In this document: one piece after another, positions 1-10,320 of the stretch | How the letters are laid out: each line of letters opens with the position of its first letter | How positions within the stretch are numbered: the first letter of the stretch is position 1 | Assembly (NCBI RefSeq): GCF_029784155.1 | Contig: NC_073691.1 | Coordinates: forward strand, 65,416,839 to 65,480,838 | Source of the DNA: Uranotaenia lowii | Taxonomy: Eukaryota > Arthropoda > Insecta > Diptera > Culicidae | DNA length: 64,000 nt | Direction: 5' to 3' | Notes under the pieces: model-generated | The model's database searches: none | Told to the model about the DNA's origin: nothing | What the model saw: the letters and a program-made list of their open reading frames with translations, nothing else | Translations under genes and position numbers: made by a program

Positions 1-520
1 GAAATTTTACGTTGTTCGATACAAAAGTTTCTGGACATTGTTCGAATTGTGATATATTTTTATTCATTTTTTATGGGAGCCCTCCCATGCATTTGAAGGG
101 GTTTGAAAGAATTCTAGAAACTATTGCCGGTATCGAAAACGGCTACACACAAAATTATACGGTGATCGGTTCAGTAGTTTCCGTATTTCCGCAGTAGTCA
201 TATTTTTATTAACTTTGAATGGGAGCACCCTGTCCCTTAATTTTGATGGATTTATAAGTATTAAAGAAACCATTCTCGGTCTTGAAAATGGCTACACACC
301 AAATTCCACGTTGATCGGTTCAGTAGTTTCCGGAAAATGTTCGCATTGTGTCATATTTGTATTGATTTTATATGGGAGCCCCCCCGGATCGATTTGAAAG
401 GATTATAAAAAACATCTCTGACTCAAAAACTCTTATATACCAAATTTCAAATTGATCGGTTCAGTAGTTTTCGAGTCTATAGGGAACAGACAGACAAACG
501 TTCATTTTTTGTCTGTTTAG
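1..520 (-). mobile_element. Helitron-related tandem units (fragment)
   Basis: On the minus strand this stretch repeats a unit of about 146 bp. The landmark GGTTCAGTAGTTT (plus strand) recurs near 169, 315 and 460. Next to it, TCTATAGGGAACAGACAGAC is the reverse complement of the start of the Helitron at 17392-19348 (ACAGAC-rich run, TTCCCTATAGACTC, then 'aaactactgaaccga'). The left end is cut by the window edge and the right end near 520 is not exact. It is probably a relative of that Helitron rather than the same subfamily. No coding sequence. Confidence 0.6.
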
Positions 521-926
521 GTACATTAAAAGAAAATTATGTTTTACCTCAAATACATAAATAATATGAACAAGCATGACCGAGACCTTGTGGCGGTCAT
601 ACGTCATGTATTTTTTTAAAATCTTCAACTATTGTGCACCTTGGAGTGAAAAAGATTGGGCGATTCGATATTCTTAAATTTTCTCAAAATAAAATTACTA
701 GAACGAATTTCAAATACGACGACGTTTTTTTAAGCCTGAATCTGACAATCTGAATTTTATTTGTAAAGTTTTGAATGTTTGCTTCTATCAAAATGGTTTT
801 GATTAAAATCAATTTATTTTTAAGGTTACTGACGTTTATTTTATTTTTTAAAACATTGCACAATGGGGAAAAATGTATAAACCGCAAAGAAATTCGATAT
901 CTTCCCTTCTACTTGAACCAAATCTA
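521..926. other. AT-rich spacer, nothing recognised
   Basis: Low-complexity AT-rich DNA with no splice-flanked coding signal, no tRNA-like sequence and no inverted repeat that I can recognise. The short reading frames here look like chance. Confidence 0.5.
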
Positions 927-930
927 TTAA

Positions 931-2194
931 CCCTCATCCGCATTAGATTTCATTACCCTAATCAGCACTAGGAGTGTCAATTTGACACCACAAGCTCAAA
1001 TCGTTATAACTTTTGGCGTGTTGAACCGATTTAAACAAAACTTACATCAAAAGAAACCTGTAATGTCAGTAAAATATTTTTAGAACATTATATACAGCTA
1101 AAGTTACAAGTTTTCTCGTTATTCAGCATGAAAGAAAAAAATTCCGAAAAAACATGCCTCACGAAAACTGCTGTAGTTCATATATTACACGTCCAAAAAA
1201 ATATTTGCCTTATGCATATGAAAGCTAAAGTTAATGCCTACATCATGAAGACAAGAGATATTTTTTTTAATTTTTTTTAATGAAATGGTCACAAAAAGTT
1301 AAAAAAAGTGGTCTAAAAAACCTACTTTTCATTCGATTGCTAGTAAATACTGTTTGAGCGATGGTAGAGTTTTGAAAAAAATATGACTTCAAACTTTATT
1401 GAAATTTTAACATTTTGCTGTCTTATGATTTTTGATGCAACAAAAATTGAAATTACTGGAATTTTTCAAAGTTCACTACTTTGCGCAATTTTTTTACAAA
1501 TTGAAATTTCATCTGTTTTTGTGGTGGACCACAGGTTGTACCCGGATTTTCAGTGCTTTTACCTTGTTTGGACCAATCAAAAGTATATTCATTGGAAAGC
1601 AAATTTAATCTACATTCTAGTGAGGTGCAACAATTCACGCTGTGAGATTTCACAAAAATATGAAAATTTTAAACGTAAAATCATTCCTGAATTTCTACAA
1701 CTAAAAGCAGCGCGTCCAGCAAAACGTGTTTGTTTGCTCTCCGAGTAGGTACGGTGGGTGGTGATTTGGGCAGAGAGCGAAGCCGACAGACGAAATAATG
1801 ATGCGTGTCGTGACTAGCAAACGAGAACTACTGTCAATAGAAAATTTCCAACCGAGAAACTTGTAACTTTAGCTGTATATAATGTTCTAAACATATTTTA
1901 CTGACATCAAAAGGTTTCTGTTGATATAAGTTTTATATGAAGTTCATAATAATTCAAACGACTTAAATCGATTTTACTTTTGTGGTGTCAAAATGACACC
2001 CAAAGTCGGAAAAGGGAGTTTTTTCTCCAGGCTTCCAGGGTTCGTCCATAAAAAAAGTAAAGATGCAATATTGAAGAACTTTTGATTTCATTTAGGGTCC
2101 CCGAAGAAATTTTTGTATTTTGAAGCTTCTGAAAAAAGTTAAAATCCTTCAAACTTACAATGGTGTCAAAATGACACCCTAATGCGGATGAGGG
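931..2194. mobile_element. piggyBac-like non-autonomous element (TTAA duplication)
   Basis: The ends are perfect inverted repeats, CCCTCATCCGCATTAG at the left and its complement at 2179-2194, directly flanked by TTAA at 927-930 and 2195-2198. A TTAA duplication with CCCT-initial ends is the signature of the piggyBac superfamily. The inverted similarity is longer than the terminal 16 bp: the left arm to about 1110 reappears inverted from about 1858 ('aactttagctgtatataatg'). Both arms carry the motif TGTCAAxxTGACACC. The right arm has extra sequence at about 2020-2150. No transposase is encoded; the longest internal frame (1383-1748) resembles nothing I know. It would need a transposase supplied in trans. 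Confidence 0.85.
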
Positions 2195-2224
2195 TTAATA
2201 TATACTTTCCTCTAGTGAAAATGT

Positions 2225-3560
2225 TCGGATAATCCATTGAGCATAGTTTCAGACTTAATGAAGACTGTTTAAGCTACCACGCGCTTCGGAAAATGAAGTT
2301 ATGGCTGTTTTTACCCTCAATTCCCCTATAATTTTCAATTATTTATGAAAAAAGTAAGTTCAGCTTGAAAATTTCGAATCGATTAGGACTTTTCTTGTGT
2401 GATTTTTCTCTAGGAGTCGAATGAAGGCTATTTCAGGCACCGCACGCATCGGAAAATGTGGCTATTGCTGTTTACCCTCAATTTCCCAAAAATTATAAAT
2501 TAATACAGAAAAAGCTTGTTTAGAACAATGAGAACTATCTTGTTTGATTTTTTTTCCGAGGAATCAAATCAAGGCTATTTGAGGCATCACACGCATCGGA
2601 AAATGGAGTTATGGCTGTTTTACCCTCAATTCCCCTACAGTTTTCAAACATTTCAGTAAAATGTATGTTCGAACTTGAAAATGTAAAACAAAATGTGACT
2701 TATCTTGTGTAATTTTTTTTTCCGAGAAATCGAATGAAGGTTCTTTGAGCCACCGCACGCTTCGGAAAATGAAGTTATGGCTTAACTGTTTTAAAAAATG
2801 TAGGGGAATTGAGGGTAAAATCAGCCATAACTTGATTTTCCGAAGCGCGTGGTGGCTTAAATAAACTTTATCGAATCCTCGAAAAAATCACACAAGATAA
2901 GTCTCATTTGGATTGTAATTTTCTAGTCTGAACGAGTTTATTCTTAAATATTAAAAAAAAATCCGAAGCGCTTGGTGGCTCGAATAGTCTTCATTTGAAT
3001 CCTCGTAACAAATCTCACCAGATAGTTCTCATTTGTTGTTCGAACAAGTGTTTATCTGAAATAATTATAAAATGTTGGGAAATTGAGGGTAAAACGATCA
3101 CAACTTTAGTTTCCGATGCGTGCGGTGGCTCAAACAGCCTTCATTAGATTCATCGTGGAAAATCACACAAGATAGGTCTCATTTGGTTCAAAAATTTCAA
3201 GTCCGAACATGCGTTTTTCTGAACTAATTGAAAAAAATGTTAAGGAATTGAGAGTAAAACACTTATAACTCCATTTTTCAATACGTGCGTTGGTTCAAAC
3301 AGCTTTCATTCGATTTCTCGAAAAAAAGCACGCATAGTAAGTCTCATTTGACTGAAAATTTCCAATTCCGAACTTATTGTTTTCATAATTAATTGAATAA
3401 TAAAGGTGAATCGAGAGTTAAACCAACCATAACTTCATTTACCAAAGCGTGTTGTGCCTCAAACAGTCTTCATTCGATTTCTCGAAAAATCACACAAGAT
3501 AAGTCTACTTTCATTCAAAATTTTCTAGTCCAAATCAGTGTTTTTCTGGATAGGGAATTG
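2225..3560. repeat. Tandem array of about 150-165 bp units that inverts in the middle
   Basis: The left half repeats a unit containing 'cgcatcggaaaatg...gttatggctgttt' and 'taccctcaattcccc' (near 2310, 2470, 2619). From about 2790 the same unit runs as its reverse complement ('ggggaattgagggtaaaa' near 2803, 3078, 3243, 3402). The halves meet at 2760-2840, where 'cttcggaaaatgaagttatgg' faces its inverted copy. Every unit is diverged from the others. No coding sequence is present. It could be a satellite-like expansion inside an inverted-repeat transposon or an inverted duplication. Confidence 0.7.
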
Positions 3561-3678
3561 GGGGTTGGAAAGTTGGAAATCTTGAATTTTTAATATTTCG
3601 TTGATCGATGTTTGCTTGGATTCACAGGGGAACTTCTTATTTGCTGTCTACACAGCAGGAATCACTCATGCTAATTTA

Positions 3679-4233
3679 AGGTTGTCAGTTTTTTTTCAGC
3701 ACCTATCCGGGCCAGACAAATCCGGGCAATTTCATATTAAAAGCTGGCAAAATTCGGGCATTTGATTTTAAAATTTACGACCAAAAATCCGGGCAGTATC
3801 CGGGCCAATTTTGTCAAAATTCAGAAATTACTCAACAAAAATCAAGAAAAAATCAAGATTGCTCAAAAAATTTCTTTTTGGACTTCGGGCATTTGATTTT
3901 TAAATTTACGTCCAAAAATCCGGGCAGTATCCGGGCAAATTTTGTCAAAACTCAGAAATTACTCAACAAAAATCAAGAAAAAATCAAGATTGTTAAAAAA
4001 ATTTCTTTTTGGACAAACTTGCTCAAAAAATTTCTTTTTGGAGGCATAAATTAAAAATATTTACTACACAATTCTTTTTTTTTGTTTGATTTTCCAAATA
4101 ATGTTAATAAATCCGGGCAAAATCTGGGCATTTTTCAATGAAATTCAAACAAACGCACCGGGCAAGACTTATCCCAAATTTTGTTTTAAATATCCGGACA
4201 AACCCGGATAAAACCGGGAAATCTGGCAACCCT
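3679..4233. mobile_element. Inverted-repeat element rich in CCGGGCA/CCGGGC motifs
   Basis: The ends are AAGGTTGTCAG on the left and CTGGCAACCCT on the right, an imperfect terminal inverted repeat (A[AG]GGTTG[TC]CAG). The interior repeats 'aaatccgggcaa' and 'tccgggcagtatccgggc' many times, and contains a near-exact direct duplication of about 125 bp ('gggcatttgattttaaaatttacg...tttttggac'). It has no coding capacity. It shares end style and motif-repeat architecture with the CCTGATTTTT elements at 31433-31873 and 46565-47005. Superfamily unknown. Confidence 0.6.
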
Positions 4234-5015
4234 ATGCTTATTGGAAACGTTTCGCCCCAAATTACCATAGTTATCGATGTAAAATTTAAATATTGTTCCA
4301 CTTTCTGACAAACATCGTCATAAATAACGTCTGATTGTGGTATATGTGGCATGTAATATTTAGATTTTTTTTTCAGTGTATTCTAAAATAGATCAAATTT
4401 CAAACAGTGTCAAATTTTTCGTACTGGGCAGGAAAAGATTTCTACATTTTTTGCAAAATCTTCCCGCGGTCGTCGAACAAATTGTATCTTGGTCTACAAA
4501 TTTCGACAGATAGGTATTTAAAACTCCATTATATATTACTGTACTTATACGAAGCTGAACTGTTCGGATTCAGCGAAACTAACATTTATTCAAATCAAGC
4601 TTATTATTTTCTTTGAAAAGTACAGTTTGTTTGCCCAAAAGCATGCAACGAAAATTAAAATTCAGATTTCATAATTCGTCATAATTTCACAATTCAATTA
4701 AATTATTGATTTCGAAGTGTTACTTACGTTTTAGGTGATTCTTATTTACACTGCGTAATGCGAGTTAGGATAAATTAACATTTGAAACTTATTGCAAGGC
4801 AACACGACCTTTGGGCCACTGCAAAAAATAACTTTGGGCCGCCATACATTCTTGGATGCCTCAGCATCAGTGTGAAATATGTGCTGATTTCGTTGATTCC
4901 AGAACTAGAGCATCGAATTTTAATTTTTTGTAGAAGAAGAAATTTTGCATTCTTAACTCTCCAGAAAATTCAGCTAAGTTAAAATTGAATATATATTTTT
5001 GATTTTGTCTGTTTT
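4234..5015. other. AT-rich spacer, nothing recognised
   Basis: No repeat with defined ends, RNA gene or coding exon could be recognised. Reading frames of 66-69 codons at 4407-4616 and 4782-4982 show no domain, signal peptide or flanking splice sites. Confidence 0.5.
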
Positions 5016-5306
5016 TACCCGATCAGAAGGAAAAAACAAAATTATATCAAAATGAGATATTTTGATACTGATTTTTTTTATATCCGAATGAGTTATAATT
5101 CAGTACTCGTAGGATGTTAAAATATCTCAAATTATATTTAAAAATCTATACGATCATAGCTAAATTATATCAGTTTTTGATATGCTCCTATCAAGATTAT
5201 ATCTCGTTCAGATAGCATAGTTTGATATTTGGCAGAACAAATCCTATCAAAATTATAACTTATCAAGATATGAATGCTTCGAGAAAATTTTCTAGTAGAA
5301 TGTCAG

Positions 5307-6610
5307 CCCGATCAGAAGAGATAAACTATATTATATCAAGATGAGATATTTTGATATTCAATTTTTTCCTATCTGCATGAGATATAATTTAGTACTCGTA
5401 GGATGTTAAAATATCTCAAATTATATCAAAAAATCTTTACGATCATAGCTCAATTATATCAATTTTTGATATGCTCCTATCAAGATTATATCTCGTTCAG
5501 ATGGCACTGTTTGATATTGGGCAGAATAAAACCTATCAAAATTATAACTTATCAAGATATGAGTGCTTCGAGAAAAATTTCTAGTGGAATGTCAACCCGA
5601 TCAGGAGAGCATATCAAAATAATAACTCAAACGTATCTCACCAAGATATTTACATCTGATTGAGTTACTCTAAATTTTCGATTTTAAGTTTCTCCAAACT
5701 GAATTATATCTTATTCTGATTCTGATTGACAGACTTGAAAGGGGTTGAGCTCATTTTCAATGATGAAGATTTTTTTCGGATTGTCCTAAAATAAAATGAT
5801 TATATCTTATTTTGATATTCGTACTACTTTTTATGTAACACGGACATCGAAGTCAACGGCCCAAACCGTACAATCAGATCCATTAATTTAATCCTATTTT
5901 TGGGAAACCAAAAATGGATCATGGTTTTAGTCAATAATGTGATTTATCGACATTCCACTAGAAAATTTTCTCGAACCATTCGTATCTTGATAAGTTATAA
6001 TTTTGATAGGATTCGTTCTGCCCAATATCAAACTTTGCTATCTGAACGAGATATAATCTTGATAGGAGCATATCAAAAACTGATATAATTTAGGTATGAT
6101 CGTATAGATTTTTTGATATAATTTGAGATATTTTAACATCCTACGAGTACTGAATTATAACTCATTTAGATAGAAAAAAATTAGTATCAAAATATCTCAT
6201 TTTGATATAATTTTGTTTTTCCCTTCTGATCGGGAATAAACCATATTATTTGCTAAAAACATGTTCCAATTTTGGTTTCCCAAAAATTGGATTCAATTTT
6301 AAGGATCTGTTGAGCGAAACTCATTAATATATAGGGTTTGGGCCGTTGACTTCGATGTCCGTGTTTCAGAAAAAGTTGTACATATATCAAAATAAGATAT
6401 AATCATTTTATTTTGGGACAACCCGAAAAAATTCTTTATCATTGAAAATTATTTCAACCCCATTCAAGTCTGTCAATCAGAATAAGATATAATTCAGATT
6501 GGAGAAACTTGAAATCTAAATTTTTCAGTACTTAATTATAACTGAATCAGATGTAAATATCTTGGTGAGATACGTTTGAGTTATTATTTTGATATGCTCT
6601 CCTGATCGGG
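5307..6610 (-). mobile_element. MITE copy, middle nesting level, AG duplication
   Basis: The left half (5307-5595) and right half (6237-6610) form one element, interrupted by the copy at 5596-6234. The flanking dinucleotide AG occurs at 5305-5306 and 6611-6612. Removing the element joins 'aatgtcag' to 'tagcccacac', matching the uninterrupted centre of the copy at 8966-9626 (in inverse orientation). Orientation is opposite to the inner copy. Confidence 0.8.
5596..6234 (+). mobile_element. MITE copy, innermost and intact, AA duplication
   Basis: A complete 639-bp copy running from CCCGATCAGGAG to CTTCTGATCGGG. It is flanked by AA at 5594-5595 and 6235-6236. It matches the isolated copy at 8966-9626 along its whole length, including 'aacacggacatcgaagtcaac' and the 'gggaaaccaaaaatgg' centre. 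Being innermost, it is the last insertion in the cluster. Confidence 0.85.
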
Positions 6611-7212
6611 AGTAGCCCACACTATTTGCTTAAGCCATGCTCCATTTATGGTTTCTCAAAAATTCGATTCTATTTTATGAATCTGTTGAGCGAAACTCAT
6701 TAATGTACAGTTTGGGCCGTTGACTTCGATGTCCGTGTTTCAGAAAAAGTTGCACGTGTATCAAAATAAGATATAATCATTTTATTTTAGGACAATCCGA
6801 AAAACATCTTTATCATTGAAAATGAGCTCAACCCCATTCAAGTCTGTCAATCAGAATTAGATATAATTCAGATTGCAGAACCTATAAATCAAAATGTTTG
6901 AGTAATTAATTATAACTGAATCAGATGTAAATATTTTGGTGAGATACGTTTGAGTTATTATTTTGATATGCTCTCCTGATCGGGATATAAAAATATGATA
7001 TGATCATTTTATTTTAGGACAATCCGAAAAAAAATCTTTATCATTGAAAATGAGCTCAAGCCCATTCAAGTCTGTTAATCAGAATAAGATATAATTCAGA
7101 TTGGAGAAACTTAATCGAAAATTTAGAGAACTTAATTATATCTGAATCAGATGTAAATATCTTGGTGAGATACGTTTGAGTTATTATTTTGATATGGTCT
7201 CCTGATCGGGTA

Positions 7213-8280
7213 AGCTTCATATCTTATAAGAGAAGAGCTTAGTATTTTCTGAAAAAAAAAAATTATATTCATTTTCATCCTGTGATTTACAAGGCTTTGG
7301 AATATGCAGTCAGAGGCAAAAAATCATCTTTAATTTTTTTGTGTGGTACATCGAAAACCTATATTTTTTGGGGTTCGTGGTTTGTTGACATAAAATGACA
7401 TGAACGAAGGGTTAGTATCATTTAAAGTTATATTTTTTTCAACTTTTAGTTTATCTCGTGTAACTTTTGAACAAAAAAAAAATTGTTTTCCTCTGTAAAT
7501 TCCCATACAAAATTAAAACTCGTTGCGGTAATTCAGGACTGAATGAATGAAGCTTCCAAAATTTATAAAGATTAGTTTGGCTACAAATCAACTAGAAAAG
7601 TTATGCTAGCTGTAAAATTTTTAAATTTGTAATTTCCCATACAAAGCTTACATCTATCTTATGACCATGTTTTAATTTTGTGGTACAGCTCAATAGATGC
7701 TTCTTTGTCCCTTGGCAACATTATTTTGTAAACTGCTATAAACCCTTTTTGCTTCAGAGCCGCAGTCATGGTTGCGGTTTAACCGAACGCCGCCAATGAT
7801 CGTTAATATGTATTGTCAATGAAGATGATGTCACCCGCTAGCTAACAACAAATGAACAATTTCGTTTTGATCTGTAGAAATTTCTTTTCAATGTCAACTG
7901 CTGGATGGCGAACTCGACAAACCTCTAAATTTATAGGAGAATAAACACGAATGGGTCCCAGGACATGCTACTGTAGTCGATTAGCCAGGATTCGGGCAAC
8001 TTCCGGAAGATCGAACAAAACTGTGATTGTAAGTGAGTGAAGTAGGGCGGAAACAGTTGGAGGTCGAGTTCCGTTTCTGAAGGGAAATGCAATGTGTGGT
8101 TTACATATATGAAAAGATGAAATCGAGAACGAACTCTGAGTTTTTGCTGCTTGATGGGTGGTGGAAATTTGGAACGAGAATCCGAATTGGTTTGGACTTT
8201 TTTTTACTGACTCTTGTTGCGTCTGGGGCTGAAATGGGAGTGAGTTCTGTGTGTGATGGAATGGATCCGGTCTAGTTTAC
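7213..8280. other. Probable intron sequence, nothing recognised
   Basis: This lies just downstream (on the minus strand) of the exon at 8281-8385, so it is probably intron or later gene sequence. I looked for a further minus-strand exon in the less AT-rich part (7740-8270) and found no convincing acceptor plus open frame. Confidence 0.4.
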
Positions 8281-8385
8281 CTGCGAGATGGTTGGAAAAA
8301 GTTCCCTCAAGATGCCGATGGTTCGTTTGTTTCGTTCGTTGATCTTCTGATCGTCCGAATTGACCAGAGTTATCACGTCGAGTTC
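8281..8385 (-). CDS. Internal coding exon of a secreted-protein gene (unknown function)
   Basis: On the minus strand a strong acceptor (polypyrimidine tract, then 'ttactcttttgcag', plus-strand 8386-8400) precedes 105 nt that are open in phase 0. A good donor 'gtaaac' follows (8275-8280). The 35 residues begin ELDVITLVNSDDQK and end NERNKRTIGILRELFPTISQ, with hydrophilic then amphipathic character and a dibasic KR. Codon use is GC-richer than the surroundings, unlike the repeats around it. The upstream exon at 35266-35409 ends in phase 0 with ...IPLEGDK, so the two can be spliced in frame. I infer one gene with a very long intron. I do not recognise the family. The reading frame stops soon after the donor, so at least one further exon is expected beyond, probably left of the window. 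An unlisted intermediate exon between the two cannot be excluded. Confidence 0.7.
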
Positions 8386-8963
8386 CTGCAAAAGAGTAAG
8401 AAAAACGGATAAGTTAATAATTTGAATCGACAGCATACTAAACTTGATTTAAGTTTGACGTCACATGAAAGACAAAAATCAACTTTTATAAGGAAGCAGC
8501 TGCGCATTTTTGAAGCTGGCCTCCAAAATCAGGTCTGCTGCATTTCCTAGAAAAGAGTGGAAAACTCGATGAGGAAGAACCTTTCGCATCAGCTGCGTGT
8601 GCATCATATTTCTGGCTCGAAGTTAAAAATATGTCTAAAGGTCAACCGAACCGATTTCGGTCTCTTAAAATGGAAAAGAAGCCACAACTCTAGTGGTTCA
8701 CATTTACTTGATCTTTTGATCTTTGGACTCGAGAACAGGTTCAGACCATAGAGTAGGATTTGTTCCGCTTGATCAATTAAGTTGTGAATTATGGTAGAGT
8801 TTTTTTTTCTTCTTACATCACCGTGACTTGAAGATCTTTTCTTTTCCATTTTAGGTTTGCCTTGGACATCTTCTTCTTGCGTATGCTTTAAATGGAATGT
8901 AATTCAATGATGCAACTCAATTAGAATGTGCCAAAGCTACGTATAACGTTCCTTTTCAATGGT
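8386..8963. other. Intron sequence, mostly single-copy looking
   Basis: No mobile element with defined ends could be seen between the exon and the MITE at 8966. A reading frame at 8557-8751 and its antisense at 8604-8849 have no recognisable domains and no splice context. Confidence 0.4.
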
Positions 8964-8965
8964 TG

Positions 8966-9626
8966 CCCGATCAGGAGAGCATATCAAAATAATAACTCAA
9001 ACGTATTTCACCAAGATATTTATATCTGATTCAGTTATAATTAAGTACTCTAAATTTTCGATTTTAAGTTTTTCCAATCTGAACTATATCTTATTCTGAT
9101 TGACAGACTTGAATGGGGTTGAGATCAATTTCAATGATCAAGATTTTTTTCGGATTGTCCTAATATAAAATGATTATATCTGATTTTGATATACGTGCAA
9201 CTTTTTCTGAAACACGGACATCGAAGTCAACAGGCCAAACCGTACATCAATGAGTTTCTCTCAACCGATTCGTAAAATTGAATCCAACTTTTGGGAAACC
9301 AAAAATGGGGCATGGTTTAACAAATAATGAGGTTTATTGACATGCCACTAGCATTTTTTTTTTGAATCACTCATATCTTGATAAGTTATAATTTTGATAG
9401 GTTTTGTTCTGTCCAATATCAAACTATGCTATCTGAATGAGATATAAACTTGAAAGGAGCATATCTAAAATTGATATAATTTAGCTATGATCGTATAGAC
9501 TTTTTGATATAATTTGAGATATTTTAACATCCTACGAGTACTGAATAATAGCTCATTTAGATAGGAAAAATATTAGTATCAAAATATCTCATCTTGATAT
9601 AATTTAGTTTTTCCCTACTGATCGGG
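8966..9626 (+). mobile_element. Intact 661-bp MITE, TG duplication
   Basis: The ends are CCCGATCAGGAG and CTACTGATCGGG, flanked by TG at 8964-8965 and 9627-9628. This isolated copy serves as the reference that resolves the nested cluster at 5018-7210. Four copies in this window have four different 2-bp duplications (TG, AA, AG, TA), so the target is a dinucleotide step with no fixed sequence. Non-coding. Confidence 0.85.
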
Positions 9627-9639
9627 TGTAATTATGACA

Positions 9640-9713
9640 TAAAATATTTATATTTCTTTACGCATGCATGAGTTTTTTTAAATGAGAATAGCCATTATTG
9701 ATTCAGTGAAATA
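9640..9713. mobile_element. Fragment of the piggyBac-like MITE seen at 37714-38240
   Basis: The text 'atgcatgagtttttttaaatgagaat...ttattgattcagtgaaata' matches 37722-37770 of the TTAA element. The match stops at a TA where the AGGCTATGATCATTT element begins, so the piggyBac MITE was present first and was then interrupted. The other half is not found on the far side. Confidence 0.6.
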
Positions 9714-10060
9714 AGGCTATGATCATTTAGTATCCGGGCACTTTATTTCGGCGATAGCTACGTTAATAGAGCTCGATATGCAATACTTAAGTAGCGTTGT
9801 GTTGGTTAGGAAAAGGACTATCTTGCCTATTTTTGATAGATTTTAAAGTTAACGTGTGTTTGAGATATTTACGATGGAAAAAGACATGGTAAACATAATT
9901 TTGCACAAATTTGCTCCTTTTACGCATTTTGCACCTCGAAAATTCTTCATTGTAGACTTGAAAGCTCATGAACTGTTGATTTTTTCTGATTTTTTTTCGG
10001 ACCAAATGGTTAAGAAGTATAAAGAGTCACTCTAGGATCCACACGAAGCTCAATGGTGCT
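9714..10060 (+). pseudogene. Tc1/mariner-like element fragment (AGGCTATGATC end)
   Basis: It starts with the same terminal sequence as the complete element at 32799-33742 (AGGCTATGATCATTTAGTA, then TCCGGGCA) and is collinear with its reverse complement to about 10060, where similarity ends. The plus strand retains a short peptide around 'IFSDFFSDQMVKKYKESL' (about 9977-10032). This resembles the FSDE..F region of Tc1/mariner transposases, but the acidic pair is damaged. It is a 3'-truncated, non-functional copy inserted at a TA (9712-9713). Confidence 0.55.
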
Positions 10061-10239
10061 GCACACTGTCGATTCTCCACCAATTTTTGGTATTTTGAAA
10101 AACTTCAAAATAAAAAATAAAATTATTTTTTCTAATCCACTCCTTAAGCGGCTTGACCAATGGAGTGTTAAAGAAATCCTGTTAATAGTACACTTATAAA
10201 TGAATGGTTTATTCAAATTCAATTCAGTTCAATAATCCA

Positions 10240-10320
10240 TTTTCTATATAATTATATAATTATATATATAATATATATAATTATATATATAATATATATA
10301 ATTATAAAATTTATATTTCA
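10240..10320. repeat. AT microsatellite
   Basis: An (AT)n/(TATAAT)n tract that folds on itself ('tataattatatatataatatata' repeated). No other content. Confidence 0.9.

Larger units (their letters stand above)
5018..7210. mobile_element. Nested cluster of one MITE family (CCCGATCAG ends, 2-bp duplications)
   Basis: CCCGATCAG starts occur at 5018, 5307 and 5596, and CTGATCGGG ends at 6234, 6610, 6984 and 7210. Internal sequence shows that these are left and right halves of the same roughly 650-bp element nested inside one another. The intact reference copy lies at 8966-9626. The outer flanks are TA (5016-5017 and 7211-7212). Non-coding, with many 'atatca/tgatat' repeats that give strong self-complementarity. 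The 2-bp duplication class is known among mosquito MITEs; I do not assign a superfamily. Confidence 0.85.

Noticed and set aside
1383..1748. 121-codon frame inside the piggyBac-like MITE
   Set aside because: It crosses from one inner arm into unrelated sequence, has no transposase motif and no promoter or splice context.
5018..7210. Regularly repeated sequence suggesting a CRISPR-like array
   Set aside because: The repeats are halves of a 650-bp TIR element with 2-bp duplications, not short direct repeats with unique spacers, and the genome is eukaryotic.
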